Assembly (NCBI GenBank): GCA_963727755.1
Contig: CAVSHN010000011.1
Span: forward strand, 186,001-250,000
Reading direction: 5' to 3'
DNA length: 64,000 nucleotides
Origin: DASYAN01 sp963727755
Lineage (GTDB): Bacteria > Chloroflexota > Ktedonobacteria > Ktedonobacterales > Ktedonobacteraceae
The position numbers were made by a program, and so were the translations under genes. Shown here piece after piece: positions 47,281 through 56,372 of the stretch (its first letter is position 1; each line of letters begins with the position of its first letter). Below the pieces are notes generated by a model, which was given only the letters and a program-made list of their open reading frames with translations, was not told the DNA's origin and made no database searches.

Positions 47281-47540
47281 GTAGGTTCTCGATCCTTCCT
47301 GGAATATCTATCCGTTAGCACGGGCTTGATTATACTGTCTATGGTCACAAAATGCGATTCCCTCAGCTTGCTGAACTCGCAATCTATGATCGTTGACAGT
47401 ATAGAGTACATCTTTGCATTCAGAGACTTCGCAAGAGTCCCAAATTGACCGAACGCAAGGCAGAACAAAATATAGTGGCAGAACTGCCGCACTGAGTGCG
47501 GGTAGATTATAGCAGAGGACTCTGAAAAATGTCAAATGAA

Positions 47541-49259
47541 TTAGTAAACAATCACAGGCGTGCCATAATCGACATTGTTATACAACCAAGCTGCATCATC
47601 TAGTGAGAAGTTGACGCAACCATGGCTACCATTGCCTCCATCGGTCTGATCGACGGAATCTGCATGAGGTAAATCGGCTCGGTGGTCGGGGCCATTACCG
47701 AAGACTCCTCGCCATTCGACATCGTGGAGGAAGTAGCCACCTTGGTGGAACTCTAACCCATATTGGACTGTAGTTGGTACATAATAGAATGGCGACCCTG
47801 GCGCATCAAATGACACAAAGCGTATTGGATGTTGCTTACTGAAGACCTGCGTAAAACCCGGAGGCGTTGGTCGAGTATATTGACCTGTGACAACCTGGGC
47901 AGAGTGAACGAGTTGTCCATTCTGATAGACACGTACGGCCTGTTCTATCTCGGAAACAACCACGACCGTTCCGCTTGTCACCTTATAGTAGTCCATTAAT
48001 TGTTTATCAGTGGCATGTGGCTGATTCCAGGGTGTGGTGTCAAGATAGTTTGCCTGCATCGCCTTGAAATTTGTCTCTATATCCTGAACAAGGTTGATTA
48101 CTCCCTGATAGTCTTCTGGAGTCTGTGCGCTATTCAAGGCATCGTCGATAGCTGAGCCCTCGCCGTAGTCGCCTGACAGCGTATCGTACGCGTTTCCTAG
48201 TTGATAGTTCTGACCATCAAAAGGGTTGTGGTAGACATTTGCGGTACGCCAAGTGGTCACTTGTTTATGATAGTCCTGTACAAAGGATTTGGCTTTAGCC
48301 TGCAATAACGGAATTTGGATCGCGGAGAGATCATTATCGATCTGGGACGAGAAGTTCAACCACTCCCCGATCGTGCGGGCGTTTTTGAGCATAGTGCGAT
48401 CAGCCTGTAGACGTTGTTGGAAGGTAGTTGTATCTCCACCATACTGTTGCATTGTGCTGATTGCGTCTCTGAGTTCTTTGAGTTTGATTGTCCCAACATA
48501 AGGGATAGCCTGGGTTGAGAACGTGACTGTTCCCTGCAACTGAGCATCAAGCTGAGTAATAATATTATTGAAGTCACTTACAGTTGTTGCACTACGTAAA
48601 AGCTGAATGTCGTTGTTAGCCTGCTGATTTAGTGCGCTGGTATCCATGTTGGAGTTTTGCAATTGGCTAATAAGGTTCTGGAATGCTGTAAGCTTGTTAA
48701 AGGCTGTTCCCAGCAATTGGAGTGATTGTGTTGCATCTTGAGCTTCATTGCTGATATGAGCAAAATCTTTGGCAGACTGAGCCTGTACTAATTGCTTACT
48801 ATAGGTGTGATAGAGAGTGGAGAAAGTTGGTATCTCGACAAAGCCTTGAGTCTGACGCTGTGTCAGAATTGCCTGGAAATTTTGCAAATTCTGCACTGCT
48901 TGGTAGCTGAATGTTTGTGTAACCTGATCTTTTAATCCACGTACCTGCACTGTTAGCATTTGATAACGTTTAGCAATATTCTGATAGTAGTCAATTGTGG
49001 AGAGAGTTAGTGGTGTAGAGGTCTGACTCAACATTTTTTCTTGATTAAGGATAGGTTGCAAGCTAGATGCGGGTATGCCAGCATTTCTGGCATCAGCAAC
49101 CTGCGTGTCCAGCTTAGCTTTGCTTTGATCTGCCTGTTGTTCTGCCTGTGGATTACCGCATGCACTGAGCAGGAGTGTGAGCAAAGTGACGAGCAGGGCA
49201 AGGCTACTTACCCTGCTTATTGTTTTAGATTGTCCTTGTGACTGCGCTTGATAGTGCAT
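47541..49259 (-). CDS. L,D-transpeptidase (YkuD) lipoprotein
   Basis: 572 residues from ATG 49259. A lipoprotein signal ends in LLTLLLSACGNPQ. The next 380 residues are alpha-helical, Gln- and Thr-rich, with several long amphipathic helices and no recognised family. The C-terminal 130 residues are a YkuD domain: VVVVSEIEQAVRVYQNGQLV, then YYVPTTVQYGLEFHQGGYFLHD and GNGSHGCVNFSLDDAAWLYN, with the catalytic Cys in SHGCxN. It would cross-link or modify peptidoglycan outside the membrane. The long helical spacer probably spans the wall. Confidence 0.92.
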   Translation of the reverse strand: MHYQAQSQGQSKTISRVSSLALLVTLLTLLLSACGNPQAEQQADQSKAKLDTQVADARNAGIPASSLQPILNQEKMLSQTSTPLTLSTIDYYQNIAKRYQMLTVQVRGLKDQVTQTFSYQAVQNLQNFQAILTQRQTQGFVEIPTFSTLYHTYSKQLVQAQSAKDFAHISNEAQDATQSLQLLGTAFNKLTAFQNLISQLQNSNMDTSALNQQANNDIQLLRSATTVSDFNNIITQLDAQLQGTVTFSTQAIPYVGTIKLKELRDAISTMQQYGGDTTTFQQRLQADRTMLKNARTIGEWLNFSSQIDNDLSAIQIPLLQAKAKSFVQDYHKQVTTWRTANVYHNPFDGQNYQLGNAYDTLSGDYGEGSAIDDALNSAQTPEDYQGVINLVQDIETNFKAMQANYLDTTPWNQPHATDKQLMDYYKVTSGTVVVVSEIEQAVRVYQNGQLVHSAQVVTGQYTRPTPPGFTQVFSKQHPIRFVSFDAPGSPFYYVPTTVQYGLEFHQGGYFLHDVEWRGVFGNGPDHRADLPHADSVDQTDGGNGSHGCVNFSLDDAAWLYNNVDYGTPVIVY

Positions 49260-49395
49260 AGTTCCAAAAATCGATCCAATACTAGATCTTGCTATGTGAA
49301 TATGATAGCAGAATTGGCATGTAGTGGGCAAGAGGATGGACCAATGTACCAAAGATTGTCAATGGCCATTAGCCGTTTCTCCTCTGACATTAGTG

Positions 49396-50532
49396 TCACG
49401 ATAATGCCTGATCTATATCAGCAAGCAGATCCTCACAATCTTCTATGCCAACGGAGAAGCGTAGCAAGGTATCACTCAAGCCGCGTGCCTCGCGAATATG
49501 GCGTGGAATAGCCCCGTGGGTCATGCTAGCGGGGTGGCAGAGCAGGGATTCGACCCCTCCCAGGCTTTCGCCGAAGGTAAAGACCTTAAAGCGGCGCACG
49601 ATCTTCTCTATATCTGCCAAAGTTCCTTTAAGCTGGCAAGAAACCATACCGCCGAAGCCACTCATCTGTCGTTTGGCCAGTTCATGATCAGGGTGCGAGG
49701 GTAGACCTGGATAGTAGACTTTTTCGACTCGTGGATGCTCGGACAGGAAGCGGGCGATGGCATTAGCGTTCTCTGCATGTTGACGCATACGCACCGCTAG
49801 CGTCTTGACACCACGCAATGTCAGCCAGACATCGAAAGGTCCTGGTACTGCCCCGCCAGCGTTCTGATAGAATTTGATATTCTCGTAGAGTTCTTCATCA
49901 TTCGACACTATAATCCCACCAACAACATCGCTATGTCCATTGATATACTTCGTTGTGCTATGCAAGACCATATCTGCTCCCAGATCAAGAGGTTGCTGGA
50001 AGTAGGGACTGGAGAAGGTATTGTCGACAACGACCTGTACATTATGGCGATGAGCAATAGCTGCGACGGCTTGGATATCGACCAGTTGCAACAGTGGATT
50101 GGTAGGTGTTTCCAGCCAGAGTAGTTTCGTATTAGGGCGAATAGCCTTTTCATAATCCGTGATAGCATTCGTTCTCACATAGCTGGTCTGCACGTTGTAG
50201 TGCCGCTTAACGTGCTCAAAAAGACGGTAAGTGCCTCCATAGAGATCATCAGAGGCAACTATATGGTCGCCAGTACTCAGCAGACTGAGTATTGCCTGCT
50301 CTGCCGCCAACCCTGAAGCGAAAGCCAGACCATAGCGGCCATTTTCCAATGCCGCTATACACGCCTCCAAGGCCGTACGAGTAGGATTACCTGTCCGTGC
50401 ATATTCATAGCCTTTATGCTCACCTAGTCCCGTTTGAGCGAACGTTGCTGTTTGATAAATGGGAGTCATAATAGCTCCCGTTGTAGGATCAGGACCCTGG
50501 CCTGAATGAATTGCTTTTGTTGAAAATTTCAT
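49396..50532 (-). CDS. Cystathionine gamma-synthase/lyase family PLP enzyme
   Basis: 378 residues. The family signature around the PLP lysine is DMVLHSTTKYINGHSDVVGG (about 190-209). N-terminal STKAIHSGQGPDPTTGA and YEYARTGNPTR, central WLETPTNPL and VVDNTFSSPYFQQPL, and C-terminal GGVESLLCHPASMTHG fit MetB/MetC/Mgl enzymes. It acts in trans-sulfuration between cysteine and methionine; synthase, gamma-lyase and O-acetylhomoserine sulfhydrylase activities are hard to separate by sequence. The gene stands alone and its frame is intact. Confidence 0.92.
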   Translation of the reverse strand: MKFSTKAIHSGQGPDPTTGAIMTPIYQTATFAQTGLGEHKGYEYARTGNPTRTALEACIAALENGRYGLAFASGLAAEQAILSLLSTGDHIVASDDLYGGTYRLFEHVKRHYNVQTSYVRTNAITDYEKAIRPNTKLLWLETPTNPLLQLVDIQAVAAIAHRHNVQVVVDNTFSSPYFQQPLDLGADMVLHSTTKYINGHSDVVGGIIVSNDEELYENIKFYQNAGGAVPGPFDVWLTLRGVKTLAVRMRQHAENANAIARFLSEHPRVEKVYYPGLPSHPDHELAKRQMSGFGGMVSCQLKGTLADIEKIVRRFKVFTFGESLGGVESLLCHPASMTHGAIPRHIREARGLSDTLLRFSVGIEDCEDLLADIDQALS

Positions 50533-50800
50533 GGCTGTACTTTAAAACTCCGTAAGATTAACCTCTGCTTGGTGATTGAATTCGGATCAGTAAATGGGTC
50601 CGGATATATCACTGTTGTACTAGAAACGCAATAAAAATGGGTAGTAGCTCACCATGCCGCCGTAAAACACAGCATTGTAAAGTGATCGATACCATAAGTA
50701 TAATCCAATGCTACAAGAGGCGTTGGCTACCTACGCCCCTCAGGGGTGTGCGGAGGATTGTTGCATGGAGGTGCCTATGGGAAACAGACGCGCTCAATCG

Positions 50801-50878
50801 GGTCTCTACCAAGGGCGCAATGAATAGCCTGATTTGCAATGGATTGCCTGATTTGTAGGGACCCAATTCATTGCGCCC
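50801..50878. repeat. Palindromic MITE-like repeat
   Basis: GGGCGCAATGAAT at 50813-50825 and its exact reverse complement ATTCATTGCGCCC at 50866-50878 bracket two direct copies of GCCTGATTTG (50827-50836, 50846-50855). It lies in the 430-base gap between metB-type and hydrolase genes, where no gene is seen. The pattern is that of a small non-autonomous or REP-like element; copies elsewhere in the genome are expected but not testable here. Confidence 0.6.
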
Positions 50879-50960
50879 GTTGCTCGTGGGGTGAGGCATT
50901 GCCAAAACGTTAGGTACACCCCGCCCCTCACATGTTTCGGCATGCGGGATTGCTACAGAC

Positions 50961-51896
50961 TTGCCTAACAGCGATATTATTGCTCATCAAAGCGAAGCAT
51001 TGTTTGCAGAACTGCAACTTACTCCTCTGTTAAGCCGTTGTAAAAACAACGCACTCACTGGTTTCAATACATGCCCGTTTAGACAGAGGTTGCTTATGGA
51101 TGTAGCGTATATATCATCAGAAGGAATAGTTGCTGATCAGGTTGATGAGCAGTTCGGTATTGGCATTCTACTAGTTCATGGTTTGAATGGTAACAGATGT
51201 GACATGGAAGAGTTAGCAACCTTTCTTGCTGCTCATAATTTGTTGACTAAGAATATGTTGTTGCCTGGACATGGTGGAGATGTGCGGGATATGCTACCAA
51301 TTGGCTGGCCAGAATGGGCACAGGCAGTACGGCACGAATTGCAGCAGCTTAAGAATCGTTGTGCGCAGACCTTTCTGGTTGGACACTCGCTGGGTGGTGC
51401 ATTGTGCTTGCATGTTGCGGTCCACGAAGAGGTCGATGGTGTAGTGGCGATGTGCCCTCCTTTAGATATGTATTCATGGATGTTGCCTGTTGTGCAGTTG
51501 ACAAAATGTTTTACCCCGTTGGTCCCAACGCTAAGAGAAGATATCCATGATCCTGCTGCTCGTCGCCGTTATGCCAGAAGGGTCTATCGCTGGACTCCTA
51601 TGGCTCCGCTTGAGAGTATGCTACAATATTTACCACGATTGTACGACGAGTTGCCCACTGTGACGGTACCAGCGCTGATCATGAATGCTAAGCGTGATCA
51701 TGTTGTGCCTGCACGAGACGGACAAGCCATTTATCGATTGCTAGGTTCACAGGACAAGGATATGGTGACCTTTCATCGCTCATATCACGTGATTATGAAA
51801 GATTACGAATATAAGCAAGTCTTCACCAAGACATTGGCATTTATCCAGCGCATTGTCAACAGCAAGTCGTCGGGCAGCAATGGGACAAGCAGCTAG
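50961..51896 (+). CDS. Alpha/beta hydrolase (carboxylesterase/lipase-like)
   Basis: 311 residues from TTG 50961; a more conventional start is ATG 51096, with AGAGG before it, giving 266. The fold shows ILLVHGLNGNRCDME (oxyanion loop), LLPGHGGDVRDM, nucleophile elbow LVGHSLGGALCL, acid IMNAKRDHVVPA and His in HRSYHVIMKDYEY. The plan is that of Est30-type carboxylesterases and monoacylglycerol lipases. It would cleave short to medium acyl esters in the cytoplasm; no signal peptide. The 45 extra N-terminal residues do not look like the family. Confidence 0.88.
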   Translation: MPNSDIIAHQSEALFAELQLTPLLSRCKNNALTGFNTCPFRQRLLMDVAYISSEGIVADQVDEQFGIGILLVHGLNGNRCDMEELATFLAAHNLLTKNMLLPGHGGDVRDMLPIGWPEWAQAVRHELQQLKNRCAQTFLVGHSLGGALCLHVAVHEEVDGVVAMCPPLDMYSWMLPVVQLTKCFTPLVPTLREDIHDPAARRRYARRVYRWTPMAPLESMLQYLPRLYDELPTVTVPALIMNAKRDHVVPARDGQAIYRLLGSQDKDMVTFHRSYHVIMKDYEYKQVFTKTLAFIQRIVNSKSSGSNGTSS

Positions 51897-51967
51897 TGTA
51901 GAGAGGCGCTTCATCTATCAGTCCGTTTTGCTAGCGAGTCGGAATCTTTTAGAATGGTGAGAATACG

Positions 51968-53263
51968 TTGACCCAGCAAACAATTCATCAGCCACAACAA
52001 GATCCCAGTAGTCCTAATTGGAATATCTGGTTTTTCTTCTTACCTGTTTTCTTCTCGGTAATTATATTTACCGGTATGCTGACTGGCTATTTCCCTCAGG
52101 TTGTACAATTGGCATGGTTGAGTTCGCGGCCGAAGCAAGGGTCCGAGGAAGAGCCCATGCCTCGCTCTGTAGTTTATGAGCAGAATAATCATCTCTGGAT
52201 TGTTTCCTCGAGGGGTGGAACTCCCCAGCAGCTTTCAACACCGGGTTACATTTATAACCGTGGTGTGCCAGCTTTGTTTACACCATTGGGTCAGCTTGTC
52301 TATAGTGGGCATGGAGTCTGGCTAACCAATCCATTTTCAGGACATCCCAAGCAGATTGCTAGTCTGCCTGCGGGTCAGATAATCACCTCCCTGGTACTGA
52401 GCCAAGATGGTTCGCAGATGGCATGGAGTAGTGCACCTATCTCTGGCAAAGGGACTATCAATCTCTATGCTGGTCCATTAGAATCAACTGTACTTGTCCA
52501 TCAACAGCCAGCTAATCTCTGTCCGTGTTTCCGAATTTTCTCTTTCTACCAGAGTGCTACATCTTTGAGAAATAAAATCCTCTTGCTAACTCAGGATTAT
52601 GGTGCTCATAATGCAGTTCAGCATGGTTTATGGCTATTGAATCTGAGGCAGGGAGTGATGGCTCAGCCCCAACAATTGATGGCAAGTGATCCTCCGCAGG
52701 GACCCCTAGCACTTGCTCCCGATGATACTCATCTTCTCTATGCCACTTGGGAGGGTTATGTATCTGCGCCTACGGATGGTAGTTTGCCAGATGGTGATGA
52801 GGCGCTGAGCTATGCCAACGATTTGAACATGGCTACTATTAATACGCAAGTGCCGCAATTGACATCTCATCAGGTGATTGTAGACAACCAGCCTATGGAG
52901 GAACCTAATGCTATTGCTGCTTTTAAGTATCATTGGATAATGCTACCCCATTTCTCCCCTGATGGTAGCAAATTATCTTATATTGAGTTTACCAGTGATA
53001 TATATAAAGGTCTTACTCGTTATAGTAAAATATATATTGTTGATGTTAAGCCTTCAGGGGCACAGGTAATGCTTGGTTTGCCACAAGATCTAATAGATGG
53101 CGATTCTGGATATTCCGAACTGGATGGTTGGTTTGACGATCATCATCTGATGCTATATTCTAATGGTGGACTCTATACCTATGATTTCCTCCAAAAGAAG
53201 TTGGCGAGAATTGTATTCACCAATGGATATGCTCAGATCATTGGTGCCGTAGCTCGGGGATAG
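51968..53263 (+). CDS. Membrane-anchored beta-propeller (TolB/WD40-like) protein
   Basis: 431 residues. After a Gln-rich start comes one membrane helix (IWFFFLPVFFSVIIFTGML), then an extracytoplasmic domain of repeating strands: SVVYEQNNHLWIVSSRGGTP, LVLSQDGSQMAWSS, LALAPDDTHLLYATW, PHFSPDGSKLSYIEF and LYTYDFLQKKLARI. The xxSPDGSxLxY pattern recurs four or five times, as in TolB-type propellers. It starts at TTG 51968, 71 bases after the hydrolase, and both may be one transcript. Probably a binding or scaffold protein at the cell surface. Confidence 0.83.
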   Translation: MTQQTIHQPQQDPSSPNWNIWFFFLPVFFSVIIFTGMLTGYFPQVVQLAWLSSRPKQGSEEEPMPRSVVYEQNNHLWIVSSRGGTPQQLSTPGYIYNRGVPALFTPLGQLVYSGHGVWLTNPFSGHPKQIASLPAGQIITSLVLSQDGSQMAWSSAPISGKGTINLYAGPLESTVLVHQQPANLCPCFRIFSFYQSATSLRNKILLLTQDYGAHNAVQHGLWLLNLRQGVMAQPQQLMASDPPQGPLALAPDDTHLLYATWEGYVSAPTDGSLPDGDEALSYANDLNMATINTQVPQLTSHQVIVDNQPMEEPNAIAAFKYHWIMLPHFSPDGSKLSYIEFTSDIYKGLTRYSKIYIVDVKPSGAQVMLGLPQDLIDGDSGYSELDGWFDDHHLMLYSNGGLYTYDFLQKKLARIVFTNGYAQIIGAVARG

Positions 53264-53651
53264 CGAAGACATGGGGATGGGGATGGGAATGGCTGTGTCT
53301 CTACCAAATCTCTTTGGTGGAAGCCTCCGATGTTTAGCTTGATCAATCTGACCACAAAATTGTCCCTCTTTCTCCCTAGAAGAGTAGACGGATGTTGTCT
53401 ACAATGTTCTACGATCCAAGGTTAATGCTGAGATGGATACACAAGCACAGCTAACAGGATCGGTTCTTTCGATGGAGGTTGACGGCTGGCTCTTGAAGAG
53501 TTATTGAATGAGTGTAGGTTCAAGTTTTCTCAAGACCGTTATTAAGTAAAAAGTACTGCAAGCAATGGAAGCAAAAGCAAGGGCAGGTCATAAGGAAGGA
53601 AGCTAGCCAAACTCTAATTCAAATACTAACCGAGAGGGATGAAGACAGCGT
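53264..53651. other. Intergenic, no gene seen
   Basis: About 390 bases between the propeller gene and a small coiled-coil gene. A GGGGAT repeat stretch lies at 53272-53290. No promoter pair or terminator could be placed with confidence. Confidence 0.4.
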
Positions 53652-54131
53652 ATGAGTAACATAGTTGGCACTAAGCGAATTCATGTCAGAGAGCGTTACC
53701 GAACTGCGAGGATTGCCATTGAAACGGCGATACGCAGCTTGGAGTCTGCCTTGCTTTTTCAAACTGATGGGGATATTCGATGCAAGATAAGTGTGTTGCG
53801 AGACTTTCACAGTGATCTAGCAGAGCGCCTTGATGAGGAGCAAGAGGAAGTATACAATGTAGCAGAGCGACTAGAAGCTTTGCGGAACAGAGCGGAGGAA
53901 CTAAGTGCGTGGTGTTTTGTCGAGGTTCCTGGCCATAGTGGTATGTGGGACAAAGATCAGATTATGCGGTGCTTAGACATACTGAGTAACCGCACAGGTA
54001 TGCTAAGTGAGAATGATACAGCTTTGTTGACTCAGGTCTCTAGCGCAATTGACGCAATAGAGAAGAAAATGAAGATCAAGACAGTTTTTCCACAAGTTGT
54101 GCCATGGGGACGATATTACCGATCTTTTTAG
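53652..54131 (+). CDS. Unknown coiled-coil protein
   Basis: 159 residues, soluble and mostly helical. A strong heptad region runs through residues 50-85 (FHSDLAERLDEEQEEVYNVA, then ERLEALRNRAEELSAW). The C-terminus is basic and aromatic (PQVVPWGRYYRSF). No family recognised. A perfect hairpin follows 37 bases past the stop. Ribosome site GAGGGATGAAG is close to but not ideally spaced from the ATG. Confidence 0.55.
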   Translation: MSNIVGTKRIHVRERYRTARIAIETAIRSLESALLFQTDGDIRCKISVLRDFHSDLAERLDEEQEEVYNVAERLEALRNRAEELSAWCFVEVPGHSGMWDKDQIMRCLDILSNRTGMLSENDTALLTQVSSAIDAIEKKMKIKTVFPQVVPWGRYYRSF

Positions 54132-54167
54132 CTTGAATTCAGCCATCTCCTGAAGACAAAAACGACG

Positions 54168-54202
54168 GCGTACGAAACTAGCTTGGATCTAGTTTCGTAC
54201 GC
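54168..54202. terminator. Perfect 14-bp hairpin after the coiled-coil gene
   Basis: GCGTACGAAACTAG and CTAGTTTCGTACGC flank a 7-base loop. There is no T run after it, so it may be a terminator, an RNA stabiliser or a mobile-element scar. Confidence 0.6.
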
Positions 54203-54224
54203 ATTCTATCCGATCAGCCTGTCC

Positions 54225-54383
54225 AATTTATGGCAGAAGCGTTTTCTCCCTGACATTTTGAACACGAAGCGCTGTAATGGTCTAATAGCTGCTACTCACT
54301 CACCTTTTATTTTCGACAATCAACTAGACGAATATGCACATTCGCTGGATCAGTTCATGGAGTCGTTGGATGCTGAGCATTGA
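54225..54383 (+). pseudogene. 3' remnant of an AAA ATPase (OLD/SbcC-like)
   Basis: The frame ends WQKRFLPDILNT...LIAATHSPFIFDNQLDEYAHSLDQ to a stop at 54383. ATHSPFIFDN is the conserved last strand and His switch of ABC-type AAA proteins of the AAA_15/AAA_21/OLD group. No Walker A or B lies upstream; the preceding bases are the hairpin at 54168-54202, so only about 50 codons of the 3' end survive, with a base probably lost after LNTKR. It may be the scar of a lost defence or repair gene. Confidence 0.6.
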
Positions 54384-54605
54384 AGAGGATTCCGAGAAAA
54401 CGTGCAGGTTTTAGGACTTCAACCACTTCATCGCAAAATTCTCCTTTTGCTTGGACCTGCTTTTTGTAAAATCTATTGTTTCTCTCCCTAAACTGCGGAA
54501 TGTGGGATATACATGATGTGTATTGCAATAGCAAGCGACTATGCATCTAGAAAAGTACTACAAGAGCAAGTCTCCAAACTTGCTCTATTTTACCTGCTAA
54601 AGCCA

Positions 54606-54635
54606 TTGACAAAAACAAATAAAAAATGTTAGTAT
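54606..54635 (+). promoter_or_regulatory. Promoter for the small zinc protein gene
   Basis: TTGACA at 54606-54611 and TAGTAT at 54630-54635 with an 18-base AT-rich spacer, 49 bases before the start codon. Confidence 0.6.
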
Positions 54636-54683
54636 GCGCATACAGTCGAAAAGCTGCAAATACTTTAGAAAGGGGGAAAGCGA

Positions 54684-54887
54684 ATGGTTGAATGCCTCGC
54701 ATGGGCAAAGTGCCCCGCCTGCAAGGGAAGCGGCAGTCACATGCACATCTGCAGTGCCTGTAAAGGTACGGGGATAATCATTACCAACGATGACGATGGC
54801 AATGAGATCGCCAAAACCTGCACCATCGCAATTGGTGCAGGTTTGGATGATACCTGTGAAACTTGCGGTGGAACTGGTGAAGTCTAG
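54684..54887 (+). CDS. Small DnaJ-type zinc-finger protein
   Basis: 67 residues with three CxxCxGxG motifs: CPACKGSG (10-17), CSACKGTG (about 23-30) and CETCGGTG (about 57-64). These are the Cys-rich zinc-binding repeats of DnaJ; here they stand alone, without a J domain. Four motifs make two zinc sites in DnaJ; with three, and a CTIAIGAG segment where the fourth might be (a single Cys), at least one zinc site is expected. A strong ribosome site (AAAGGGGGAAAG) and promoter show that it is a real gene. Possibly a small chaperone-like or redox adaptor. Confidence 0.75.
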   Translation: MVECLAWAKCPACKGSGSHMHICSACKGTGIIITNDDDGNEIAKTCTIAIGAGLDDTCETCGGTGEV

Positions 54888-55055
54888 CATTGTGTTAGGT
54901 TAACCAGGGACTGTAGCGAGTCTCGACATCGCTACAGTCTGCTGCGAGATATTGTACCATTTCAGCCTGCGCTACTGCTCTCGAAACTAAGTCGCTTGTT
55001 CTACTTGCGAAACAAGTTCCAGTTGTAGGCAAGTGCTAATTCATTTCGCCTCATC

Positions 55056-56033
55056 CTAAAGCTGCCCAACCATTTGCATGAGGCGTGCCTCCTCAGCTTG
55101 AGGGTCTGCAACTACTATGAGCATAACCAATAATTCATCCAGGCCAGCCGCTAGCAGATCAGCAAGACGCGCTGCGATAGTGGCTTCATCTCCGAAAACG
55201 ATGAGGTTCTCGATCAAGGCATCGGGTACTGTCCCATCTGGGGAGACAGGAAATCCAGCATCGGCAAACATCTTAGCGTAGAAGGGCAAGCGTGCATAGC
55301 GGCTACTAATCTGCTGGTGCCCTGCTGCTAGCACTGCTTGGCGATCCTGACTAAGTGCTACCGGAACATGAGCCACTAAGGGAGGTGCTAGACGTCCGCT
55401 CTTGGCAGCCCCGGCACGTAAAGCAGGCAGAGCCTTATCGAGTAGATAAGGGACGGGACAGATCCAAGAGATAGCGCCGTCCGCAACCTCTCCTGCCAGA
55501 TGAAATGCACCTTCCCGCAAGGCTGAGATCAAGATAGGAGTGTGTGGTGTGCGTGATAGCTTAGTCTTGATAGTATAGAAGTTGCCATGATGATCGATGT
55601 TGCCGTCCCACAGGATTGCCCGTAGTACAGTCACGTACTCCCGTAAATGCTCTAGCGGAGCCGTCAGAGGAATCCCGTAGATATCCTCGATGATTGGGCG
55701 ATGACTTGGCCCGACTCCCAATCGTAGCCGTTCGGGAGCAAGATCGCTAATTGTCAGAGCCTGTTGTGCCAGAGCCAGAGGATGGCGCGGGTAGGTTGGT
55801 ACAATAGCTGTTCCCATGCGTATATTGGTGGTTTGTACAGCCGCTGCGGCAAATATGCTCAAAGTATCTGGAGCTGGTGTCGTCTGAGTCATCCAGACTT
55901 GTCGTACACCGGCGGTTTCTGCTGCTATAATAGTTGACAACGATGCTGCTGCATTTCTGCCATACAATGCCAACCCGACTCGTTCTCGTATCAGTCGTTG
56001 AGTACTTGCGGATACTGTATCTCTATTCTGCAT
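55056..56033 (-). CDS. LLM class F420-dependent oxidoreductase
   Basis: 325 residues, bacterial luciferase-like TIM barrel. Features are AETAGVRQVWMTQTTPAPDT, IRMGTAIVPTYPRHPLALAQ, the ISDLAPERLRLGVGPSHRPI loop and YLREYVTVLRAILWDG. The G-x-G-PSH segment is common in F420-dependent mycobacterial and Chloroflexota members. It would use F420 or FMN with an unknown substrate. The gene is single on the minus strand, intact. Start ATG 56033. Confidence 0.88.
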   Translation of the reverse strand: MQNRDTVSASTQRLIRERVGLALYGRNAAASLSTIIAAETAGVRQVWMTQTTPAPDTLSIFAAAAVQTTNIRMGTAIVPTYPRHPLALAQQALTISDLAPERLRLGVGPSHRPIIEDIYGIPLTAPLEHLREYVTVLRAILWDGNIDHHGNFYTIKTKLSRTPHTPILISALREGAFHLAGEVADGAISWICPVPYLLDKALPALRAGAAKSGRLAPPLVAHVPVALSQDRQAVLAAGHQQISSRYARLPFYAKMFADAGFPVSPDGTVPDALIENLIVFGDEATIAARLADLLAAGLDELLVMLIVVADPQAEEARLMQMVGQL

Positions 56034-56372
56034 TAGATAAGTTCCTCTTTTCGAACATCGCTTTTACCTTCTCTTTTAACGATAGCACGGTCTAAAAAGG
56101 GGTGTCAATAGTGTTTGGATGAGAGAAAAGAAAGGAAGGAGCCGAGCGGGGGGGTAAAGGGCATGGATAGAATATCGCCATTTCCCATCTGCCGTGGTGG
56201 CAAATACAGCGCATGGCGAGCATCATGTGACTCGGCCGGGTCACAGCGAGATTGCAAGCTTGGCTCCCTTATTATTAGTGTACTGCTGGCTGCAAATGGC
56301 AAGCAATACTAAATTGCTTGTTTCCCCTTATTTTATTTTGTTTCCACCTATGTTGTAGTATATCTCACATAG
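56034..56372. other. Intergenic, no gene seen
   Basis: About 340 bases between the pseudo-rhomboid stop and the oxidoreductase start codon. It contains short poly-G/poly-A runs but no clear promoter pair, terminator or repeat. Confidence 0.4.
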
